Part shown: in pieces, positions 11,401 through 15,698 of the stretch
Layout: each line of letters begins with the position of its first letter
Position numbering within the stretch: the first letter of the stretch is position 1
DNA from: Terriglobia bacterium
GTDB taxonomy: Bacteria; Acidobacteriota; Terriglobia; UBA7540
DNA: 15,698 nt
Direction: 5' to 3'
NCBI GenBank assembly: GCA_030040295.1
Contig: JASHTZ010000165.1
Coordinates: forward strand, 1-15,698
Translations under genes and position numbers: made by a program
Notes under the pieces: model-generated
What the model saw: the letters and a program-made list of their open reading frames with translations, nothing else
What the model was told of the DNA's origin: nothing
The model's database searches: none

Positions 11401-11833
11401 GCGGCTGCAAGTGCGCGCAAAGGGTCTGGTCAGCGAGCGGTTTGATGTGATTTGCAACGGCCGCCGCCTGCCATTGCAACCTACGGGCACACAAGGCGAC
11501 ATGGTGTGCGGGGTTCGCTATCGCGCCTGGCAGCCGCCGCGCTGTTTGCACCCCACCATTCCGATTCACACTCCGCTGGTAATCGAGTTGATCGATCTTG
11601 CGAGCGAGCGGTCACTGGGAGGATGCACTTATCACGTTGGCCATCCGGGTGGGCGCAACTACGAAACTTTTCCCATAAATTCCAACGAAGCCGAGGCCCG
11701 CCGCCGCGCGCGCTTCTTCCCCTTTGGCCACACGCCGGACTTCAAGGGCGTGCCGCTGCGCGAGGAGAATCCGGAATTCCCAGCCACACTCGATTTGCGC
11801 CACCAGCCTTCGGCCACGAACAGGATGTGCTAA
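8498..11833 (+). CDS. Transglutaminase-like / DUF2126 (permuted glutamine-synthetase-like amidoligase) fusion protein
   Basis: A 1111-residue two-part protein. Residues about 1-90 are the bacterial transglutaminase N-terminal beta domain (RVGLYHKTVYEYD). A transglutaminase-like cysteine protease fold follows, with its full triad visible: Cys180 in SGSCRDSGW, His229 in DLHAWAEVY and Asp245 in GLDPTSG. From about residue 310 the DUF2126 region begins: LTIGGEPTFVSIDD, GKWYPGEQLPRW, then after a Pro/Ala-rich linker (about 560-600) the block VLEVNIHPATSWREA (Glu673, His677), and DGRHTGTGGGNH (709-720), which recalls the glutamine-synthetase nucleotide and glutamate site. Comparative genomics has proposed that this region is a circularly permuted glutamine-synthetase-type COOH-NH2 ligase. 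A protease-like domain and a ligase in one chain suggest making and cutting, or transferring, the same amide bond. No signal peptide is seen. The length is normal for this architecture. Confidence 0.92.
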   Translation: MGIRVGLYHKTVYEYDCLVTLSPQIVRLRPAPHTRTPITSYSLRVEPKEHFINWQQDPQGNFLARLVFPKPTRRFSLEVDLTADMTVINPFDFFLEPYAEKFPFQYEAWEVRELEPYLKISPPGQKLKALLSSISIDSEGSVAFLVRLNQRLQREIRYLIRTQPGVQTPEETLERASGSCRDSGWLLVETLRHLGLAARFVSGYLIQLKPDVKPLEGPVGPDADFTDLHAWAEVYLPGAGWVGLDPTSGLFAGEGHIPLAATPEPRSAAPVTGMVSPSQADFHHEIRVTRLREPARVTKPYTEEQWQALYQLGERIDEELVAGDVRLTIGGEPTFVSIDDMNGAEWNTEALGDTKRRLASGLLLRLREQFGKNGVLHYGQGKWYPGEQLPRWTFSCYWRTDGIALWNDACWLASLDRDYGFGASAARQFAQVLAQRLKVGDEYVIDAYEDPLAYLLKEGRLPANVNLRDNKLDDPQERARLRQVLDRGLSQPVGYVLPLRRGFGYSRSGWESASWQLRSEHLFLIPGDSPVGLRLPLETLLWEPEEERQKVADLDPSIPAGPLPIPARRKAAASPPVEFVEQPRGVEALPQSPPPISTSHSLIRTALVVEPREGRLWVFIPPVNSTEDYIDLLAAIENTASALRMPVLIEGYPPPPDPRLRHIKLAPDPGVLEVNIHPATSWREAVGITQTLYEQARESRLGTEKFMLDGRHTGTGGGNHMVLGGPAPADSPFLRRPDLLRSMLGYWLNHPSLSYMFSSTFIGPTSQAPRVDETRADSVYELEIAFGQIKGNGKCGCAPWMADRIFRHLLVDVTGNTHRAEFCIDKLYSPDTASGRQGLLELRSFEMPPHARMSLAQQLLVRALVAWFWRQPYEEPPMRWGTRLHDHFLLPYFAEQDFTRVIEDLRRAGYPLDAAWFAPHWEFRFPAYGEVCYEGVDIELRQAIEPWYVLGEEPGTAGTTRYVDSSVERLQVRAKGLVSERFDVICNGRRLPLQPTGTQGDMVCGVRYRAWQPPRCLHPTIPIHTPLVIELIDLASERSLGGCTYHVGHPGGRNYETFPINSNEAEARRRARFFPFGHTPDFKGVPLREENPEFPATLDLRHQPSATNRMC

Positions 11834-12010
11834 CATCTGCAATAGGGCTGGCGCAGGCCTCTGTGGCTGCAAGGTTGTGAAAATTCGACGCGTCGAGCTC
11901 CCATCTGCGCGGAGATGCGCGTTCTTGATCAAAAGTGGATATTCCAAGAAAGGTCCCTCGCCAGCCACAAATCGCGGACACAGGGGAAGAGTCCGCTCTA
12001 ATTTCACCCA
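11834..12010 (+). other. 177-base gap inside the amidoligase cluster, no gene or confident promoter
   Basis: This is the longest gap inside the cluster. Two overlapping eight-base inverted repeats, 11846-11853 with 11959-11966 and 11862-11869 with 11962-11969, could close competing long-range stems, but at this spacing they may be chance. CATCT/AGATG at about 11901-11916 forms a short hairpin with no T-tract, so it is not a terminator. An in-frame TAA at 11999-12001 shows that the next gene cannot start earlier than 12011. Confidence 0.4.
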
Positions 12011-14551
12011 ATGAGTGACACTTCACTAGCCCAAACCCAAACGCAATCAGACGATTGGCGCTACGCCCCGATTCCCGGCTTCTGGGATGAGGCCCTTCTG
12101 CCTTCCGGTTTTCCCCGCCGCCATTGGCGCCGCCTGGCAGTGGCCATTCGCCACATGGGATTCAAGCAATTCAATCGCTACTGGCAATCCGGCGCGCAAC
12201 TTGTCCGCGAGACGGGCATTTCCAAGAACGCCTCCAACGATCCGTGGGGGCACGAGCGTCCCCTGCCTCTCGATCCCATTCCGCTGATCATGGCGAGGAA
12301 CGAATGGGGGATGATAGAAAAGGCCGTCATTCAGCGCGCCACGCTACTCAACACCATTTTGGCGGATCTCTACGGCCAGCAGCGGCTGCTTTATGATCAG
12401 CACCTTCCGCCGGCGCTGGTATTTGGCAACCCGCAATTCCTGCGCCCATGCTTCGGCATCACTCCTCCTGAAGGCATATACCTACACACCTACGCTACGG
12501 ATTTGGCACGCTCGCCGGATGGCCGCTGGTGGGTGATCGCGGACCGCACGCAAGCGCCCGCGGGAATCGGCTATGCGCTGGAAAACCGCCTGGTGAGCGC
12601 ACGCACTCTGCCTACGGTGTTCAGCCAATATCGGATTCGCCAGTTAGGCCGATTCTTCGATCTGCGCCGCGACGCGCTGCTTGCCCTCGCCGCGCGCAGG
12701 AGCAAGAGCCCGCGCGTAGTGGTGCTTACCCCCGGACCGCACAACGATACGTATTTCGAGCACTCCTTTCTCGCCGGCTATTGGGGATTCCCTCTGGTCG
12801 AGGGCGATGACCTGACGGTGCGCGATAATCGCGTTTACCTGAAGACTCTTGCCGGGCTTGAACCCGTTGACCTGATCATGCGTCGCTTCGACGACAGTTA
12901 CTGCGATCCGCTGGAGCTGCGCGGCGATTCCCTGCTGGGCGTTCCCGGCCTGGTGCAGGCGGTTCGATATGGCGCGGTCGTGGTTGACAACGCACTGGGC
13001 AGCGGACTGGTGGAAGCGGCCGGGCATCTGGCGTTTCTGCCCGGGCTTTGCCGCCAGCTCTTGGGCGAGGAACTCCACATGCCGTCGGTGGCCACCTGGT
13101 GGTGCGGGCAGGAGCAGCCACGCCAATACGTGTTGGAGCATTTGAACGAACTGGTGATCAAACCATCGTCACCCAGTTTCGGCAATTGGCTGGAATTCCC
13201 TGCCATCATGGACACGGCAGCGCGGGAAAAAATGATCGGCCGTATCAAGAATCACCCGGAGCGCTACGTTGCCCAGGAAGGCATCGCGCTCTCCACCACG
13301 CCCGTACGCACCGACACGGGATTGGCGCCCCGCCACGCCATCTTGAGGGTCTTCGCGGCGTGGGATGGCCAAGCCTACAACGTCATGCCGGGAGGCCTGA
13401 CGCGAGTTACGACGGAAGCCACTTCGCAACGCCTTCCCCTTCCGCTCGGCGGCGCAAGCAAAGACACCTGGGTGCTGGGCGGAGCGGAAGAAGCGGCGCA
13501 CGCTTCGAGCCTGCCGCCCGTTACCATCGAACCGTATTCCGGCCGGGGCGCACTGCCTAGTCGTGTAGCCGACAATCTATATTGGCTGGGCCGTTACGCC
13601 GAGCGTGTGGAGGCCAACGTCCGCTTGCTGCGCGCCATGCTGCCTGCACTCTCCGCCGAGGAGGATTTCGGCCGCGCCGTTTCGCTGGATACAGCCGTGT
13701 ATCTTCTGGTCGGATTGCATTTTCTGCCGCCCGAAGACGCCACCGCTTCACTCGCCGACCAACGCTGGCACGTGCAGCGATTTCTTACCGACATGGTCTA
13801 CGATCCCTCGCAGATTTCGAGCCTGGGTTGGAACCTGAAGGAAATGCGCCGCGTGGCATGGCAACTCAAGGAGCGCCTCTCGAGCGACACGTGGCGCGTG
13901 CTTCAGCAACTTGAGACGGACTTCTCGCGACCCGTGCCCGTCAACCCGGAGCATCGCTTCATCGCCCACATCAACGTGTTGGACCGCGCCGTTATGACGC
14001 TTTCCGCCTTCTCCGGCCTGCTGATGGAGAACACCACACGCGGCGCGGGATGGAAGTTCCTGGAAATGGGGCGCCGGATCGAGCGCGCTTTGCAAATGGC
14101 GGAGCTGCTGCGCGCAGGCATTGCGGAAGTCCCCGCGGAGACCGAACCCTATTTGAACATTCTGCTTCAGGTGGCGGACAGCTCCATCACTTACCGCACA
14201 CGCTACCTGAGCGTGCTGCGCGCGGATTTGGTTCTGCAACTGCTGCTGGCCGACGAATCGAATCCACGGTCAGTCGCGTATCAATTGGACGCGCTGGTCC
14301 ATCAGGTGGATTCGCTGGTGGAGCGCGATGACCCCGAACATCGGCGGCTGGAAGGGTTGGCTTCAAAGGCGCTGGGTGAAGTGGGCGTGGCGATTACGGA
14401 AGAGCTGGCGCAGCGCGACAGCGAGGGGCGCTTCGCGGCGCTTGAATCGCTGCTCCAGCAGCTTAAGGCGAGCTTGTACGGATTTTCCGAGGAATTGACG
14501 GCGCAATATATGACGCCGGCCAAGCCCGCGCGGCTGACTGCCTCGTGGTAA
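12011..14551 (+). CDS. Circularly permuted ATP-grasp / alpha-E fusion protein (second copy)
   Basis: An 846-residue fusion. The start is fixed by an in-frame stop at 11999; no clear Shine-Dalgarno precedes it. Residues about 40-490 are homologous along their length to the ATP-grasp protein at 6044-7510 (VVVLTPGPHNDTYFEHSFLA, GDSLLGVPGLVQ, VMPGGLTRVT, GGASKDTWVLGG). Residues about 515-840 are an alpha-E domain (LPSRVADNLYWLGRYAERVEANVRLL, WKFLEMGRRIERALQ). It thus repeats the two upstream genes as one chain. Two motifs diverge. GNGVADDK is replaced by GSGLVEAAG (330-338). The glycine loop after Lys384 reads PSSPSFGNWLEFP instead of GGYGMLVGP. The Arg of LRPY aligns with the LRVF region. It may therefore bind nucleotide differently or be a regulatory pseudo-ligase; that is inference. 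The cytoplasm is the likely location. Confidence 0.93.
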   Translation: MSDTSLAQTQTQSDDWRYAPIPGFWDEALLPSGFPRRHWRRLAVAIRHMGFKQFNRYWQSGAQLVRETGISKNASNDPWGHERPLPLDPIPLIMARNEWGMIEKAVIQRATLLNTILADLYGQQRLLYDQHLPPALVFGNPQFLRPCFGITPPEGIYLHTYATDLARSPDGRWWVIADRTQAPAGIGYALENRLVSARTLPTVFSQYRIRQLGRFFDLRRDALLALAARRSKSPRVVVLTPGPHNDTYFEHSFLAGYWGFPLVEGDDLTVRDNRVYLKTLAGLEPVDLIMRRFDDSYCDPLELRGDSLLGVPGLVQAVRYGAVVVDNALGSGLVEAAGHLAFLPGLCRQLLGEELHMPSVATWWCGQEQPRQYVLEHLNELVIKPSSPSFGNWLEFPAIMDTAAREKMIGRIKNHPERYVAQEGIALSTTPVRTDTGLAPRHAILRVFAAWDGQAYNVMPGGLTRVTTEATSQRLPLPLGGASKDTWVLGGAEEAAHASSLPPVTIEPYSGRGALPSRVADNLYWLGRYAERVEANVRLLRAMLPALSAEEDFGRAVSLDTAVYLLVGLHFLPPEDATASLADQRWHVQRFLTDMVYDPSQISSLGWNLKEMRRVAWQLKERLSSDTWRVLQQLETDFSRPVPVNPEHRFIAHINVLDRAVMTLSAFSGLLMENTTRGAGWKFLEMGRRIERALQMAELLRAGIAEVPAETEPYLNILLQVADSSITYRTRYLSVLRADLVLQLLLADESNPRSVAYQLDALVHQVDSLVERDDPEHRRLEGLASKALGEVGVAITEELAQRDSEGRFAALESLLQQLKASLYGFSEELTAQYMTPAKPARLTASW

Positions 14552-14555
14552 GGCT

Positions 14556-14603
14556 GTAGCGGCGGTCTATCGACCGCCGACGGTGCTCATCGAGCGCCGC
14601 TAC
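14556..14603. repeat. Twin-hairpin palindromic element with GTAG/CTAC ends
   Basis: The outer ten bases at 14555-14564 pair perfectly with 14595-14604. Alternatively the element folds as two hairpins: 14561-14567 with 14572-14578 (seven perfect pairs, four-base loop), and 14581-14588 with 14592-14599 (eight pairs, one G-T). The GTAG - hairpin - hairpin - CTAC layout is that of a BIME-like pair of REP sequences. It fills most of the 84-base gap before the last gene. There is no T-tract, so it is not a typical terminator, but it could stabilise or attenuate the transcript. Confidence 0.75.
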
Positions 14604-14635
14604 AATATCCAAAGCGAAGTACGATCTGAGGATTC

Positions 14636-15499
14636 ATGCTCTACCGAATCACCCATTCGACGCGCTACTCTTACCCCGCACCAGTCGGGCAATGCTTTAA
14701 CGAAGCGCGCCTGACGCCCCGCGCCCTGTCCTTTCAAACCCGGCGCGAGCACTCTCTGCAAGTCACTCCGCGCCCTGCCTTTCTGCGAAATCGCCTGGAC
14801 TACTTCGGCAATGACGTGGTGACGTTTGCGGTTTTCGAGAAGCACGACAAGTTTACCGCCGTCGCCACCAGCGTGGTGGAAGTGCAGCCGGGCGCGGGTG
14901 AGATTGCAACTTCGCCGTCTTGGGACCAGGTGCGCGAACTACTGGCCCAACCGATGGACGAGACTGCCATTGCCGCGTCCGAATTCATCTTCGATTCACC
15001 GTTCATTTCTTCACTTCCCGAATTGCGCGAATACGCCCGCCCGACTTTCACGCCCGGCCGCCCGCTGCTCGACGCGGTGAAGGAATTGATGGCGCGCATC
15101 CACGACGAATTCAAGTACACACCCAAGTCGACCTCCATCGATACGCCGCTGATCGAGGTTCTGCGCAATCGCCAGGGCGTTTGCCAGGATTTTGCGCATC
15201 TCATGATCGGCGCACTGCGCTCGCTGCGCCTCTCGGCGCGCTACGTGAGCGGTTACATCCGCAGCGGCCCGCGCTTCCAGGGCGCCGCGGCCTCGCACGC
15301 CTGGGTTTCCGTGTTCGATCCCCAAAACGGCTGGCTGAGCTTCGATCCCACCAACAACCTGATGCCCTCCGACGCGCACATCACCCTCGCCTGGGGCCGC
15401 GACTACGGCGACGTGCCGCCGGTTAAAGGTCTAACCCTGGGTGGAAGCGGACAATCGGTGGAAGTGGAAGTGCGCGTGCAGCCGCTTGAACAGGGTTGA
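14636..15499 (+). CDS. Transglutaminase-like cysteine protease family protein (second copy)
   Basis: A 287-residue protein from the ATG at 14636, with TGAGGA a few bases upstream. The N-terminal beta domain (MLYRITHSTRYSYPAPV, about residues 1-85) matches the bacterial transglutaminase N-terminal family. The core follows with a complete triad: Cys183 in RQGVCQDFAH, His221 in ASHAWVSV and Asp237 in FDPTNN. The C-terminal signature AWGRDYGDVPPVKG is typical of the stand-alone family members. No signal peptide is seen, so it is probably cytoplasmic. In this fold the enzyme may hydrolyse, or transfer, amide bonds. It is the last supported member of the amidoligase cluster. It differs from the larger copy by having VCQD rather than SCRD around the catalytic cysteine and by lacking DUF2126. 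Substrate unknown. Confidence 0.92.
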   Translation: MLYRITHSTRYSYPAPVGQCFNEARLTPRALSFQTRREHSLQVTPRPAFLRNRLDYFGNDVVTFAVFEKHDKFTAVATSVVEVQPGAGEIATSPSWDQVRELLAQPMDETAIAASEFIFDSPFISSLPELREYARPTFTPGRPLLDAVKELMARIHDEFKYTPKSTSIDTPLIEVLRNRQGVCQDFAHLMIGALRSLRLSARYVSGYIRSGPRFQGAAASHAWVSVFDPQNGWLSFDPTNNLMPSDAHITLAWGRDYGDVPPVKGLTLGGSGQSVEVEVRVQPLEQG

Positions 15500-15559
15500 C
15501 TGGAATTCCCGACGAGCTCCTGAGATGATGGGCGATTGAAGCTGCGGAAAAGCGTCTCA

Positions 15560-15645
15560 TCACCCTCATGCTGAGCGAAGCGACGAATCTCGCAGGCAAT
15601 ATTTCGACGTACTGCGAGACCCATCGCCGCATGCGGCTCGTCGGG
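15560..15645. repeat. Dispersed-type palindromic repeat downstream of the cluster
   Basis: The stretch holds CTGAGCGAAGCGACGAATCTCGCAG, reported here as positions 15571-15595, which resembles an intergenic repeat I know from many bacterial genomes (CTGAGCGAAGCG core). TCTCGCAG (15588-15595) pairs perfectly with CTGCGAGA (15612-15619) around a 16-base loop, and weaker complementarity extends outward. It lacks the GTAG ends of the other elements. The remaining bases to the window end (15500-15698) hold no supportable gene; a 16-codon ATG frame ending in TGA at 15696-15698 is too short to call. Confidence 0.5.
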
Positions 15646-15698
15646 ATATGGGAGGGGATTTTATAAGAAATCACAGCGATGTGGAACAGCGCATTTGA

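Noticed and set aside
15648..15698. Short 16-codon ATG frame ending in TGA at the window's last base
   Set aside because: Too short, no Shine-Dalgarno, no recognisable family; it overlaps the tail of a repeat region.

Overview
The window is GC-rich (about 60% by eye), densely coded, and every supported gene reads on the + strand. Tat-exported sugar enzymes, a gluconate 2-dehydrogenase subunit 3 family protein and several dispersed palindromic repeats suggest a soil-type bacterium, most plausibly an Acidobacteriota member. That placement is inference; there is no rRNA or marker gene here.

Region 1 (1-2885) is a periplasmic sugar-oxidation and glycoside-hydrolysis cluster: the C-terminal end of a GMC-family flavin oxidoreductase cut by the window edge, its probable small partner (gluconate 2-dehydrogenase subunit 3 family, Tat signal), and a Tat-exported GH29 alpha-L-fucosidase. 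Region 2 (2886-5795) has a good sigma70-like promoter and an unusual fusion of an N-terminal GAF sensor domain to a complete alpha-glucan phosphorylase.

Region 3 (6044-15499) is the notable part: five genes that look like one transcription unit. They are a circularly permuted ATP-grasp ligase, an alpha-E helical protein, a giant transglutaminase / DUF2126 (glutamine-synthetase-like amidoligase) fusion, a second ATP-grasp fused to a second alpha-E domain, and a second transglutaminase. This gene set matches the amidoligase network predicted by comparative genomics (Iyer, Aravind and colleagues) to make and remove peptide tags or small peptides. To my knowledge its substrate is experimentally undefined. 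The first three genes overlap at their ends, implying translational coupling. The fused paralogue has lost two motifs that its split counterpart keeps, which suggests one active and one divergent or regulatory ligase. The NTN-hydrolase (proteasome-like) peptidase often described with the system is not in the window.

Three intergenic elements (303-376, 5960-6034, 14556-14603) are bounded by GTAG...CTAC-type ends and fold into consecutive hairpins, like REP/BIME elements. A fourth, unrelated repeat-like palindromic stretch lies at about 15560-15645, downstream of the last gene. No tRNA, rRNA, CRISPR array, transposase or convincing intrinsic terminator was found.
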